Part shown: piece by piece, positions 15,439 through 25,121 of the stretch
How positions within the stretch are numbered: the stretch's first letter is position 1
How the letters are laid out: every line of letters begins with the position of its first letter
Notes under the pieces: model-generated
Database searches by the model: none
Told to the model about the DNA's origin: nothing
Seen by the model: the letters and a program-made list of their open reading frames with translations, nothing else
From: Bacillota bacterium
Lineage (GTDB): Bacteria; Bacillota; Clostridia; Christensenellales; Borkfalkiaceae
NCBI GenBank assembly: GCA_019423125.1
Contig: JAHZBZ010000008.1
Coordinates: forward strand, 1 to 64,000
Direction: 5' to 3'
DNA: 64,000 nt
Made by a program: the position numbers and the translations under genes

Positions 15439-16725
15439 ATGAACGTTTTGGTTATCGGAAACGGCGGAAGGGAGCACGCGATCGTCGCGGCGCTCGCAAA
15501 GAGCCCGTCGGTCGGAAAGATCTACTGCATGAAGGGCAACGCGGGCATCGCGGAGCTCGCGGAGTGCGTGGACGTGGATTATCTCGACGTCAAGGCGGTC
15601 GGGGACTGGGTGGACGCGCACAAAGATATCGGCTATACCGTCATCGCGCCCGACGATCCGCTCGCGCTCGGCCTTGCCGACGAGCTGGAGAGCCGCGGGC
15701 ACCGCGTGTTCGGGCCTTCCCGCCGCGCGGCGCAGATCGAGGCGAGCAAGGCGTTCGCAAAGGCGCTGATGAAGAAGTACAACATCCCCACCGCCGCGTA
15801 CGAGACCTTCGACGATTATGATGCGGCGCTCGCTTACGTCGAGAAGGGGAAATTCCCCGTCGTGCTCAAGGCGGACGGGCTTGCGCTCGGCAAGGGCGTG
15901 CTCATCTGCGAGGACCTCGCGCAGGCAAAGGCGGGGCTTCGGCAGATCATGCTGGACAAGGCGTTCGGCGCCGCGGGCAACAAGGTGGTCGTCGAGGAGT
16001 TTCTGACCGGCAAGGAATTCACGCCCGGCGAAGAGGTCTCCGTGCTCACCTTCACCGACGGGAAGACCATCGTCCCCATGATCCCCAGTTGTGACCACAA
16101 GCGCGCGCTGGACGGCGACAAGGGACTCAACACGGGCGGCATGGGCACCTTCACGCCCTGCCCGTTCTACACGAAAGAGATCGCGGACGAGGTGATGAAC
16201 AAAATCCTCCTTCCGACCGTCCGCGCGATGAACGCGGAGGGCAGGCCTTTCAAAGGCGTGCTGTATTGCGGGCTGATGCGCACTCCGGACGGCATGAAGG
16301 TCGTCGAGTACAACGCGCGCTTCGGTGATCCCGAGACGCAGGTCGTTTTGCCCATGCTCAAGACCGATCTCTTTGAGATCTTCCAGGCGGTCACCGACGA
16401 GCGCCTCGGCGAGATCAACATCGAGTGGGAAGAGGGCGCGTGCGTCTGCGTCGTTCTCGCGAGCGGCGGATACCCGCAGAAATACGAAAAGGGCAAGCCC
16501 ATCGAGATCGGAGAGCTTGCGGAGGACACCTTCGTCTATCACGCGGGCACCGCGCGCAAGGACGGCGTGCTCGTCACGAACGGCGGCCGCGTGCTCAATG
16601 TCTGCGCAAAGGGCGCAACGGTGGCAGAGGCGCGCGAAAAGGCGTACAGGAGCGCGGAAAATATCCGCTTTGACGGCAAACAATTCCGCAAGGACATCGG
16701 AATCAAATACAACGCGAAGGGTTAA
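15439..16725 (+). CDS. purD: GAR synthetase PurD
   Basis: Protein of 428 residues, usual length, an ATP-grasp enzyme joining phosphoribosylamine with glycine. Landmarks: MNVLVIGNGGREHAI, KYNIPTAAYE, VLKADGLALGKGV, NTGGMGTFTPCPFY and EYNARFGDPETQ. ATG 15439 with AAAGGAAAA before it starts the canonical N-terminus. An in-frame start at 15391 would add 16 unneeded residues. It follows the hairpin cluster and is 6 bp from purL, so purD-purL form one unit. Confidence 0.95.
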   Translation: MNVLVIGNGGREHAIVAALAKSPSVGKIYCMKGNAGIAELAECVDVDYLDVKAVGDWVDAHKDIGYTVIAPDDPLALGLADELESRGHRVFGPSRRAAQIEASKAFAKALMKKYNIPTAAYETFDDYDAALAYVEKGKFPVVLKADGLALGKGVLICEDLAQAKAGLRQIMLDKAFGAAGNKVVVEEFLTGKEFTPGEEVSVLTFTDGKTIVPMIPSCDHKRALDGDKGLNTGGMGTFTPCPFYTKEIADEVMNKILLPTVRAMNAEGRPFKGVLYCGLMRTPDGMKVVEYNARFGDPETQVVLPMLKTDLFEIFQAVTDERLGEINIEWEEGACVCVVLASGGYPQKYEKGKPIEIGELAEDTFVYHAGTARKDGVLVTNGGRVLNVCAKGATVAEAREKAYRSAENIRFDGKQFRKDIGIKYNAKG

Positions 16726-16731
16726 CGAGAA

Positions 16732-19700
16732 ATGATCTACAGAGTTTTTGTTGAAAAGAAGGAAAATTTACAGGCAAAGAAGATCCGCGCCGACCTCGAC
16801 GCTCAGCTCGGCATCGCGGTCGAGGACCTGCGCGAGGTCATCCGTTACGACGCGGAGGGCATCAGCGAGCAGGAACTCGAGGGCGCGATCGTCAACGTCT
16901 TTTCGGAGCCTCCCGTGGACAACGTGTGGAGGGAGGAGCTCCCCGTCGATGCCGATTACAAAGTCTTTGCCATCGCCTTTCTGGACGGGCAGTACGACCA
17001 GCGCGCGGACAGCGCGGCGCAGTGCATCCAGCTTCTGACGCAGAAGAACCGCCCGCTCATCAAGTGCGCGCGCGTCTTTGCGGTCAAGGGTGTGACGGAG
17101 GCCGAGCTCGACCGCATCAAAAAACACCTGATCAACCCCGTGGAGAGCACGGAGGTCTCGCTGGAAAAGCCCGTCACGCTCGCCCGCGCGAAGATGGAGA
17201 CGCACGACGTCGCCGCCGTGGACGGGTTTATCGACATGACCGTCTCCCAGATCGCGGAATATCACAAGAAAAACGGCTTTGCAATGAGCGTGGAAGACCT
17301 CGTCTTCGTGCGCGACTACTTTAAAAAAGAGGGCAGAAACCCGACGGAGACGGAGATCAAGGTCATCGACACCTATTGGTCCGATCACTGCCGCCACACC
17401 ACCTTTGCGACGCAGATCGAGAAAGTGGACATTCAGTCGGACAACCCGCACATCCGCAAGGCATACGATCTGTATCTGTCGCTGTTCGACGAGTTCAACA
17501 AGGGCCGTGCGGACAAGTATCCCTGCCTGATGGACCTCGCGACCATCGCGGTCAAAAAGCTCAAAAAAGAAGGACGTCTCGACAATCTCGACGTCTCCGA
17601 CGAGATCAACGCCTGCTCCATCTGCATCGACGCGGTGATCGACGGCAAAAAAGAGAAATACCTCGTCATGTTCAAGAACGAGACGCACAACCACCCGACG
17701 GAGATCGAGCCGTTCGGCGGCGCGGCGACCTGCCTCGGCGGCGCCATCCGCGATCCGCTTTCGGGCAGGACGTACGTCTATCAGGCGATGCGCGTGACGG
17801 GCGCGGCCGATCCGCGCGAGAAGATCGAGGACACCCTCCCCGGCAAACTTCCCCAGCGCGTCATCACGCGCACGGCGGCGGCGGGCTTCTCTTCCTACGG
17901 CAACCAGATCGGCCTTGCGACGGGCATCGTCGACGAAGTGTACCACAGCGGCTACAAGGCGAAGCGCCTGGAGACGGGCTTTGTCGTCGGCGGCGCGCGC
18001 AGGGACATGGTCTACCGCGAAAAACCCAAGGCGGGGGACGTGATCATCCTCCTCGGCGGCGAGACGGGCAGGGACGGCTGCGGCGGCGCGACGGGTTCTT
18101 CCAAGGCGCATGACGCGCATTCGGTGGAGACGTGCGGCGCGGAAGTGCAGAAGGGCAACCCTCTGACCGAGCGCAAGCTCCAGCGTCTCTTCCTCAACAA
18201 GGCGGTCACGCGCAAGATCAAAAAATGTAACGACTTCGGCGCGGGCGGCGTCTCGGTCGCGATCGGCGAACTGTCCGACGGACTCGTGATCGACCTCGAC
18301 AAGGTCCCGCTCAAATACGAGGGGCTTTCGGGCACCGAGCTTGCGATCTCCGAATCGCAGGAGCGCATGGCAGTCGTCGTCGCGGCGGAGGACAGGGACG
18401 AATTCATCCGCCTTGCCGCGGAAGAGAACCTCTCGGCGACTCCCGTTGCGGTCGTCACGGACGACCGTCGCATGAAGATGCTGTTCAAGGGCAGGGCGAT
18501 CGTCGACATCTCCCGCGACTTCCTCGACACCAACGGCGTCAAGCAGGTGATCTCCGCGACTGTCTGCGACAACGTCACGAAATATTTTGAGATCGGGCAC
18601 AAGGACTTCCGCGAGGGGCTTATCGAGGCGCTTTCCCGCCTCAACGTCTGCTCCAAGAAGGGTCTGTCCGAGATGTTCGACTCGACCATCGGCGCGCGCA
18701 GCGTGTACATGCCCTTCGGCGGCAAGACGCAGCTCACGCCCGCCATCTCGATGGCGGCGAAGATCTGCGGCGGCGAGACGGACGTCGCGACCGTCTCCGC
18801 TTACGGCTATTGCGCCGACCTCATGAGCAGCAGCCCGTTCACTGGCGCGATCTACAGCATCGTGACTTCTGTCGCGAAGCTGATCGCCTCGGGCGCCGAC
18901 TTCGACGAGATCCGTTTGACCTTCCAGGAATTTTTCATGCGGCTCGGCCGCGATCCCAAGCGCTGGGGCGTGCCGCTGTCCGCTCTGCTCGGCGCGCTGT
19001 ATGCGCAGATCGGGCTCGGTCTCGGCGCGATCGGCGGCAAGGACAGCATGAGCGGCACCTTCGAGCACATCGACGTGCCCCCGACGCTCATCTCCTTTGC
19101 GCTTGCGCCCGTCAAGGCGAGCGAGCTGATCACCAACGTGTTCACCGAGACGGGGACCAAGGTCTACTGGATCCCCATGCACAAGGATTTCAACAAGATC
19201 CCCGACTTCAAAGAGCTCGCCGACATGTACCGCGCGATCCGCGCCAACATCCTCAGCGGCAACATCCGTTTTGCGACGGTGGTGGAGAACGGCGGCATCG
19301 CGGCGGCGATCGCAAAGTCCTGCCTGGGCAACGGGCTCGGCTTCAAGTTCGAAGGGGACGGCGATTGCCTTCTCTCCGAGCATTACGGCGAGATCCTCGT
19401 CTCCCTCGAAGATCCCGATAAATTCCCTTACACAAAGATCTGCGTCGGGCAGACGCAGGAGGGCGGCTTCGTCTACGACAAGGAAAAGGTCTCCCTCAAA
19501 GAGGCGCAGGACGCCTTCTGCGGCACGCTCGAAGGGGTGTTCCCGAACACGGCGGGCGCCGAGGGCAGGGCAAAGGACGTCGACTTCGACTGCAAGGGCA
19601 AGCGCTACGAGAACATCTCCACGAAAGTTGCAAAGCCGCGCGTGTTCATTCCCGTATTCCCCGGCACGAACTGCGAGCTCGACACCGCGCGCAAATTTGA

Positions 19701-20430
19701 ACTTGCGGGCGCGAAGGCGGACGTTCTGGTCGTCAAAAACCGCAGTGCGGCGGACATCGAAGAGACCGTCCGCGCGATCGCGAAGGCGATCTCCCGCGCG
19801 AACATCGTCGCGTTCCCCGGCGGATTCTCGGGCGGCGACGAACCGGACGGCAGCGGCAAGTTCATCGCGACGACCTTCCGCAACCCGCTGATCGCCGAGC
19901 AGATCATGAAATTGCTCAACGCGCGCGACGGGCTTGTGCTCGGCATCTGCAACGGCTTCCAGGCTCTCATCAAGCTCGGGCTTGTCCCGTACGGCGAGGT
20001 CCGCCCGCTGACCTCTTCCAGCCCGACGCTGACCTACAACAACATTTCCCGCCACGTCTCCACGCTGGTGGACATCCGAGTCGCGTCCAACAAATCGCCC
20101 TGGCTTGCGGCGTGCAACGTCGGCGACGTGTTCACCGTCCCCGTCTCGCACGGCGAAGGCAGGATCGTCGCGCCCTCTTCCGAGCTTCTGAAGATGGCTG
20201 AGAACGGTCAGATCGCGACGCAGTATTGCGACCTTTCGGGCAAGCCGACGATGGAATACCCGTACAACCCCAACGGCAGTGCCTGGGGCATCGAGGGCAT
20301 CACCTCGCCCGACGGCAGGGTGTACGGAAAGATGGGCCACACCGAGCGCACGGGCGAAAACCTGTACAAGAACTGCACGGGCAACTTCGACATGAAGCTG
20401 TTCGAGAGCGGTGTAAAATATTTCAAGTGA
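16732..20430 (+). CDS. purL: FGAM synthase PurL, single-chain clostridial type
   Basis: Protein of 1232 residues combining, in order, a PurS-like N-terminal region (to about residue 150), two AIR-synthase-related ATPase halves (HNHPTEIEPFGGAATCLGG near residue 320; GGKDSMSGTF near 768), and a C-terminal glutaminase domain with nucleophile Cys1073 in GICNGF and the late His/Glu region (SHGEGR). It converts FGAR to FGAM with glutamine and ATP. Length and order match the clade of long PurL found in Clostridia, distinct from the purS-purQ-purL split of Bacillus. The Shine-Dalgarno is weak (GAGA). It is the last gene of the cluster and is followed by a strong terminator. Confidence 0.95.
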   Translation: MIYRVFVEKKENLQAKKIRADLDAQLGIAVEDLREVIRYDAEGISEQELEGAIVNVFSEPPVDNVWREELPVDADYKVFAIAFLDGQYDQRADSAAQCIQLLTQKNRPLIKCARVFAVKGVTEAELDRIKKHLINPVESTEVSLEKPVTLARAKMETHDVAAVDGFIDMTVSQIAEYHKKNGFAMSVEDLVFVRDYFKKEGRNPTETEIKVIDTYWSDHCRHTTFATQIEKVDIQSDNPHIRKAYDLYLSLFDEFNKGRADKYPCLMDLATIAVKKLKKEGRLDNLDVSDEINACSICIDAVIDGKKEKYLVMFKNETHNHPTEIEPFGGAATCLGGAIRDPLSGRTYVYQAMRVTGAADPREKIEDTLPGKLPQRVITRTAAAGFSSYGNQIGLATGIVDEVYHSGYKAKRLETGFVVGGARRDMVYREKPKAGDVIILLGGETGRDGCGGATGSSKAHDAHSVETCGAEVQKGNPLTERKLQRLFLNKAVTRKIKKCNDFGAGGVSVAIGELSDGLVIDLDKVPLKYEGLSGTELAISESQERMAVVVAAEDRDEFIRLAAEENLSATPVAVVTDDRRMKMLFKGRAIVDISRDFLDTNGVKQVISATVCDNVTKYFEIGHKDFREGLIEALSRLNVCSKKGLSEMFDSTIGARSVYMPFGGKTQLTPAISMAAKICGGETDVATVSAYGYCADLMSSSPFTGAIYSIVTSVAKLIASGADFDEIRLTFQEFFMRLGRDPKRWGVPLSALLGALYAQIGLGLGAIGGKDSMSGTFEHIDVPPTLISFALAPVKASELITNVFTETGTKVYWIPMHKDFNKIPDFKELADMYRAIRANILSGNIRFATVVENGGIAAAIAKSCLGNGLGFKFEGDGDCLLSEHYGEILVSLEDPDKFPYTKICVGQTQEGGFVYDKEKVSLKEAQDAFCGTLEGVFPNTAGAEGRAKDVDFDCKGKRYENISTKVAKPRVFIPVFPGTNCELDTARKFELAGAKADVLVVKNRSAADIEETVRAIAKAISRANIVAFPGGFSGGDEPDGSGKFIATTFRNPLIAEQIMKLLNARDGLVLGICNGFQALIKLGLVPYGEVRPLTSSSPTLTYNNISRHVSTLVDIRVASNKSPWLAACNVGDVFTVPVSHGEGRIVAPSSELLKMAENGQIATQYCDLSGKPTMEYPYNPNGSAWGIEGITSPDGRVYGKMGHTERTGENLYKNCTGNFDMKLFESGVKYFK

Positions 20431-20444
20431 TCCTCGTCTTTTCG

Positions 20445-20474
20445 GAGGGCGGCGCATCTGCGCCGCCCTCTTTT
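20445..20474 (+). terminator. Terminator of the purine cluster
   Basis: 12-bp GC-rich perfect stem (20445-20456 with 20459-20470) followed by TTTT. Confidence 0.88.
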
Positions 20475-20540
20475 GCTTGCTTTTGTCTGCGTATGCCTTG
20501 CCTGTAAACCGAATGTAAACCGCTGCGATCAAAGTGTGTA

Positions 20541-20567
20541 TTGACGGCGAAGCTGTTTTATTATAAA
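20541..20567 (+). promoter_or_regulatory. Possible promoter of the fused ABC gene
   Basis: TTGACG (20541-20546) and TATAAA (20562-20567). The 15-bp spacing is short, so this is tentative. It would give a leader of about 130 nt. Confidence 0.35.
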
Positions 20568-20702
20568 CTGCTTACAGAATCGGAAAAATACAGAGCGATT
20601 CCGAAGATGAAAGGGGATTTTTCCGCGCAAAAGTGCGCCAAAGAGTGCTACAATCAAGTTGGACGGGGAACCGTTCGTCAGATTTTGTTTCGGAGGACAA
20701 CA

Positions 20703-23417
20703 ATGCTTGAATTGAAGGAAGTGACAAAAGTCTATCGCGAAAAAAACGGGGTTGAGACGCGGGCGCTGGACGGTGTTTCCGTTCGCTTTCCCGCGCGGGG
20801 GATGATATTCGTCGTCGGAAAGAGCGGCTGCGGAAAATCCACCCTTTTGAACATCCTCGGCGGGCTTGACCGTCCCGATGCGGGCGAGATGCTCGTGAGC
20901 GGAAAGAGCCTTGCTTCCTTTTCGGATAAGGAGCTGGACGGATATCGCAACGGGTATGTCGGCTTCGTCTTTCAGGAGTACAACCTGTTGGACGAATTCA
21001 CGGTGCGGGAAAACGTCTCCCTCGCGTGCGAATTGCAAGGTACAAAGAACAGCGGCGCCGAGATCGATGCCGCACTGAAAAAAGTGGGGATGGAAGGCTT
21101 TGCCTCCCGCCGTGCAAACGCGCTCTCGGGCGGGCAGAAACAGCGCGTCGCGATCGCGCGCGCACTCGTAAAGGCCCCGCGCGTTCTGCTCGCCGACGAG
21201 CCGACGGGCGCGCTCGATTCGGAGTCGGGCGAACAGGTCATGGCTTTTTTAAAAGAGCTTTCGGCGGAGAAGCTGGTCGTCGTCGTGTCTCACGATGCCG
21301 ATTTTGCCGAACGCTATGCGGACGGGATCATCGAGATGAAGGACGGAAAGATCCTCTCCGAGCGCGGCGTGCGCGCAGAGGAAGGGGAAGCTCCGTCGGA
21401 GCGCCCGCTGTCTCCTGCGCATCTTCCCGCGCGCTATGCCTTCCGCATCGGAATGCGGAGCCTGCGCGCAAAACCCGTGCGCCTCGCCTTTACCGTCCTC
21501 TTGTCCCTCGTCGCGTTTCTGTGCTTCGGTCTCTTTTCCACAATGGCGCTGTACAGCGAGAAAAACGCCGCGATCTCGTCGCTTGCCGCCTGTTCCGATC
21601 ACGGATACATTGCGGGCAGCAAGGTCTATGAGCGCGAGCGCGTGCAATACAAAGACGGAAAGGAGGTGTCAAGCTCCTCCGAACAGGTGCAGACGGGCTA
21701 TACGCTCGCGGAATTTCTCGACATTTCCGAGCGTTTTCCGGGCGCGATCGCGATGGCAAAGGGAGAGCTCTCTTTTTCGCCCCCGCTCTCTTTGGAGGGC
21801 TCCGTCGGGCAATTCTATTCCAAGACCCTGAGCGGATTCGTGCTTGCGGACGAGTCCATGGATTGGCTTGCGGGCAGGGCGCCCGTCGGGGAAAATGAGA
21901 TCGCTCTCACCGACTTTGTCTTTTCATGTATGCAATACGGGGAGTTTCGCGAGAACTCCCTGCAAGAGCCTCCCGTGCTCGCACAGTACGAGGACGTGAT
22001 CGGAAAAGAGATCACTTTTGCGGTGAACGGAAGTACTTATCGCCAAACGTTTGTCGTCACGGGCGTCTTTCGCGGGGAAACTCTGCCCGCGCGATATGAA
22101 GCGGTGCGCGCGGATGCGCTCGCGGGCAAACTCGGGAGCGGGACAGAGGAGTCCTTCCGTTGGCAGAGGGTAAGAGATGACGGTCTGTATGCCGTCGCCG
22201 CAGTCTCCGAGGCGGGGCTTGCGTACGGCAGCGCGCTCTTGCACTATGCCGAGGCAAGAGGGAAGGACTATGCCGATCATTTTCTGAAAAACGACGACGT
22301 TTTCAAATACACGGTCCTTCTCGACGTCGACGAAGGCACGGAGGTCGGCTTTGGGGAGAGGACGCTTTTGTCCGACCTTCGCGACCGCACGGGGGCCGGC
22401 ATGCTCGACGTCTTCGACGTACGCGGCGAACGGGTGCAGAGCCTTCCCGCACAGTCTGTCGCGGTGGGCGTGTATGAATTTGCCCTGCTCATCGATCCGC
22501 TGTTTCGCGAGTATTTTGAAAGGGGCGGAGATGCCGTCTCCTCGGGGGACTTCACCGCGTTGGTGCTTGCCCTTCTCAACGGCACGGCGGATGCGGAAAC
22601 GCTCTGCGGCATTCTCGTCCGCCTCGGGCAGATGATGGAGCAATGCGGCATCGAAATGCCCTCCGTCCTCATAAGAATGGACGGGGAAAGCTATTCCGCG
22701 AACGTTGCGGGCGTCATCTTCGGCGCCAGGCGTGTCTACGGGATGTATGTCTCGGACGAGCTTTTGCCGCAGCTTTACCGCGGCGAGCAAGACCTCTCTG
22801 TGACCTATTCCTATCGCTCGGAATATACGCCTGCGGCGGATGCGCCCGTCACCCGCGTGCTTCTTCCCTTTGACGGAAGCGAAGAGGGCGCACGCGACAT
22901 TGTCAGCATGGTCTGGTCGAAAGGGGAAGAGGGGACGGGCTTTGCCGCAGAGAACCTGCTCTTCGAGGAAGTGCACTCCTTTTCGGAGGCGATCTCCGTC
23001 TTTTCGGACATCTTTCTCGGCTGCGGGATCGGGTTCGGCGTCTTTTCGGTGCTCCTGCTCTTCAATTTTCTCTCCGCGTCCATCGCGGCGAAGCGCCGTG
23101 AGATCGGCGTGCTGCGCGCACTCGGGGCGAGAGTTTTCGACGTGTTCCGCATCTTTCTCGTCGAGGCGCTCTTTGTAGCGCTCTCCTGCGGCGTGCTCTG
23201 TCTGATCGGAACGGCGGTGCTCTGCGAGGTGTTCAACGGCGCCTTGGCAGATCTTCTCGCCCTGTCTCAGATAGAGATGCTCGCCTTCGGCATCGTGCCC
23301 GCGCTGCTCATCCTGGTCCTTGCGTTCGGAAGCGCGCTCCTCTCGACCTGGGCGTCGGTGGCGCTGTATGCCCGCCGCACGCCCGCACAGGGCATCCGCG
23401 GCGCGCCCACCCTGTGA
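20703..23417 (+). CDS. ABC transporter with fused ATPase and FtsX/MacB-like permease
   Basis: Protein of 904 residues. Residues 1 to about 225 form a MacB/LolD-type ATPase (GKSGCGKSTLLN, LSGGQKQR, VLLADEPTGALDSESG, SHDADF). A first transmembrane helix lies at about residues 258-285. A large extracytoplasmic domain of about 500 residues follows, then three C-terminal helices (FLGCGIGFGVFSVLLLFNF, VFRIFLVEALFVALSCGVL, MLAFGIVPALLILVLAF). This is the mechanotransmission topology with the domains fused in ATPase-permease order. Possible roles are export of peptides or lipoproteins, or antimicrobial resistance; the sequence does not decide. ATG 20703 follows CGGAGG. The gene stands alone with no sensor kinase pair beside it. 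Confidence 0.85.
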   Translation: MLELKEVTKVYREKNGVETRALDGVSVRFPARGMIFVVGKSGCGKSTLLNILGGLDRPDAGEMLVSGKSLASFSDKELDGYRNGYVGFVFQEYNLLDEFTVRENVSLACELQGTKNSGAEIDAALKKVGMEGFASRRANALSGGQKQRVAIARALVKAPRVLLADEPTGALDSESGEQVMAFLKELSAEKLVVVVSHDADFAERYADGIIEMKDGKILSERGVRAEEGEAPSERPLSPAHLPARYAFRIGMRSLRAKPVRLAFTVLLSLVAFLCFGLFSTMALYSEKNAAISSLAACSDHGYIAGSKVYERERVQYKDGKEVSSSSEQVQTGYTLAEFLDISERFPGAIAMAKGELSFSPPLSLEGSVGQFYSKTLSGFVLADESMDWLAGRAPVGENEIALTDFVFSCMQYGEFRENSLQEPPVLAQYEDVIGKEITFAVNGSTYRQTFVVTGVFRGETLPARYEAVRADALAGKLGSGTEESFRWQRVRDDGLYAVAAVSEAGLAYGSALLHYAEARGKDYADHFLKNDDVFKYTVLLDVDEGTEVGFGERTLLSDLRDRTGAGMLDVFDVRGERVQSLPAQSVAVGVYEFALLIDPLFREYFERGGDAVSSGDFTALVLALLNGTADAETLCGILVRLGQMMEQCGIEMPSVLIRMDGESYSANVAGVIFGARRVYGMYVSDELLPQLYRGEQDLSVTYSYRSEYTPAADAPVTRVLLPFDGSEEGARDIVSMVWSKGEEGTGFAAENLLFEEVHSFSEAISVFSDIFLGCGIGFGVFSVLLLFNFLSASIAAKRREIGVLRALGARVFDVFRIFLVEALFVALSCGVLCLIGTAVLCEVFNGALADLLALSQIEMLAFGIVPALLILVLAFGSALLSTWASVALYARRTPAQGIRGAPTL

Positions 23418-23464
23418 AAATCTGGTTTTGAACCGCCGAATGACAAACTTTTTTTGAGAAACAC

Positions 23465-23494
23465 TTTACAAAAGCGCGCATTTTGTGGTAAAAT
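23465..23494 (+). promoter_or_regulatory. Promoter of nrdR
   Basis: TTTACA (23465-23470) and TAAAAT (23489-23494), 18-bp spacer, about 40 bp before the start. Confidence 0.5.
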
Positions 23495-23534
23495 TGATAC
23501 AATATACAAGGGATTGTGCGACGGAGGAGACGCT

Positions 23535-24026
23535 ATGAAATGTATGTTTTGCGGTTGCGAGGACAGCAAAGTCATCGACAGCAGATCGACGGACGAGGGC
23601 AGGGCGATCCGCCGCCGTCGTGAGTGCATCTCCTGCGGCAGGAGGTTCACGACCTATGAGACGGTGGAGACCACGCCCGTTCTCGTCGTGAAAAACGGCG
23701 GGAATCGCCAGGCTTTCGACATCAACAAGGTCAAAAACGGCATCATCAAGGCATGTGAAAAGCGTCCCGTATCGGCAACGAAGATAGACAGACTGGTCGA
23801 GGACATCCGCCGCCGCGTGTACAATTCGCTGGAGCCCGAGATCTCATCCAAGCAGATCGGAGAGATGGTGATGGAGGGGCTCAAGCAGATCGACGAGGTC
23901 GCCTATGTGCGCTACGCCTCCGTCTATCGGCAGTTTACCGACATCTCGTCTTTCATGAGCGAGCTCGAAGCGCTGATGAAAGAGGAGAAGAGCAGAAAAG
24001 AAAACAGCGAACGGAAGCCCGAGTAA
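23535..24026 (+). CDS. nrdR: Transcriptional repressor NrdR
   Basis: Protein of 163 residues. An N-terminal zinc ribbon (MKCMFCGCEDSKVIDSR ... CISCGRRF with two CxxC pairs) is followed by an ATP-cone domain from about residue 48 (VVKNGGNRQAFDINKVKNGI). NrdR represses ribonucleotide reductase genes according to the ATP/dATP ratio. No nrd gene is in the window. ATG 23535 follows GGAGGAGA. The stop codon is in the loop of the following terminator. Confidence 0.95.
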   Translation: MKCMFCGCEDSKVIDSRSTDEGRAIRRRRECISCGRRFTTYETVETTPVLVVKNGGNRQAFDINKVKNGIIKACEKRPVSATKIDRLVEDIRRRVYNSLEPEISSKQIGEMVMEGLKQIDEVAYVRYASVYRQFTDISSFMSELEALMKEEKSRKENSERKPE

Positions 24027-24038
24027 GGGCTTCTTTTT
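24014..24038 (+). terminator. Terminator overlapping the end of nrdR
   Basis: GAAGCCC (24014-24020) pairs with GGGCTTC (24027-24033), followed by TTTTT. The nrdR stop codon lies in the loop. ispG starts 22 bp further on, so some read-through is likely. Confidence 0.7.
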
Positions 24039-24059
24039 CGCGGTGCGGGAGGTGGAAAC

Positions 24060-25121
24060 ATGAGCAGACAAGTCAACGTCGGCGGCGTCGCGATCGGCGG
24101 CGGGGCGCGCGTGAGCATCCAGTCCATGACGACGACGCCCACCTGCGACGTGCGTGCGACCCTTGCACAGATCGCATCGCTCGCAGCGGCGGGGTGCGAC
24201 ATCGTCCGCGTCGCAGTGCGCGACGAAAAGGACGCGCGCGCCATCCGCGGCATTGTCGATGCATCGCCTTTGCCCGTCGTGGCGGACATCCATTTCTCAG
24301 CGAAACTCGCCGTGCTCGCCGTGGAGAGCGGCGCGCACAAGATCCGCATCAACCCCGGGAACATCGGGGGTGCGGACAAGGTCCGCACCGTTGCCGACTG
24401 CGTTCGCATGCATAAGATCCCCGTCCGCGTCGGCGCAAACACGGGGAGCATCGAAAAGGACTTTTTAGACAAATACGGCAGGAGCGCGGAGGCGCTGGTC
24501 GGCAGTGCCCTGCAAAACGTCGCGCTCCTCGAAAAATACGGGGTGGAGGACATTGTGATCTCGGTCAAGGCGTCTTCTGTCCCGCTCACGGTGCAGGCGT
24601 ACCGTCTGCTCGCTTCGCGCACCGATTTGCCGTTGCACGTCGGCGTCACAGAGGCGGGTACGCGCGAGAGCGGCATTGTCAAGAGCAGCGTGGGCATTGG
24701 CACCCTTCTTCTGGACGGGATCGGAGATACTGTCCGCGTCTCGCTGACCGACGACCCCGTTCAGGAGGTTTATGCGGCAAAGCGCATTCTGCGCGCGTGC
24801 GGCATCGAGCGAGAATTTGTGGAAGTCGTCTCCTGCCCGACCTGCGGCAGGTGCGCATGGAACAGCATGGCGCTCGCGCAGGAAGTGGAGCGGCGCACCT
24901 TTTCGGCGCGCGTCGCCTGTAAGCTCGCCGTGATGGGTTGCGTGGTCAACGGTCCCGGCGAGGCGCGCGACTGCGATCTGGGCATCGCGGGCGGGGAAGA
25001 CAAGTGTGTCATCTTTCGCCGCGGAGAGCCTGTGCGTACGGTCGCGGCAGACGTCGCGGCGGAAGAGTTCCTGCGCGAGGCGGAGGCGTTGATCGCCGAA
25101 AGGGAAGAGGAGAAAAAATGA
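24060..25121 (+). CDS. ispG: 4-hydroxy-3-methylbut-2-enyl diphosphate synthase IspG
   Basis: Protein of 353 residues, usual for bacterial IspG without insert. A TIM barrel comes first (VNVGGVAIGGGARVSIQSMTTT, DIVRVAVRD, HKIRINPGN). The cluster-binding domain carries Cys259 and Cys262 in CPTC, Cys294 in GCVVNGPGE, and Glu301. It reduces the cyclic diphosphate in the MEP isoprenoid pathway. GGAGG precedes the ATG at 24060. Its stop overlaps the next start as ATGA. In related Clostridia dxr and rseP precede ispG; here nrdR does. Confidence 0.95.
   Translation: MSRQVNVGGVAIGGGARVSIQSMTTTPTCDVRATLAQIASLAAAGCDIVRVAVRDEKDARAIRGIVDASPLPVVADIHFSAKLAVLAVESGAHKIRINPGNIGGADKVRTVADCVRMHKIPVRVGANTGSIEKDFLDKYGRSAEALVGSALQNVALLEKYGVEDIVISVKASSVPLTVQAYRLLASRTDLPLHVGVTEAGTRESGIVKSSVGIGTLLLDGIGDTVRVSLTDDPVQEVYAAKRILRACGIEREFVEVVSCPTCGRCAWNSMALAQEVERRTFSARVACKLAVMGCVVNGPGEARDCDLGIAGGEDKCVIFRRGEPVRTVAADVAAEEFLREAEALIAEREEEKK

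Noticed and set aside
16768..20532. Open frame of 1254 codons on the minus strand across purL
   Set aside because: It is a by-product of the strong codon bias of purL in a GC-rich genome. There is no domain, no ribosome site, and it crosses the purL terminator.
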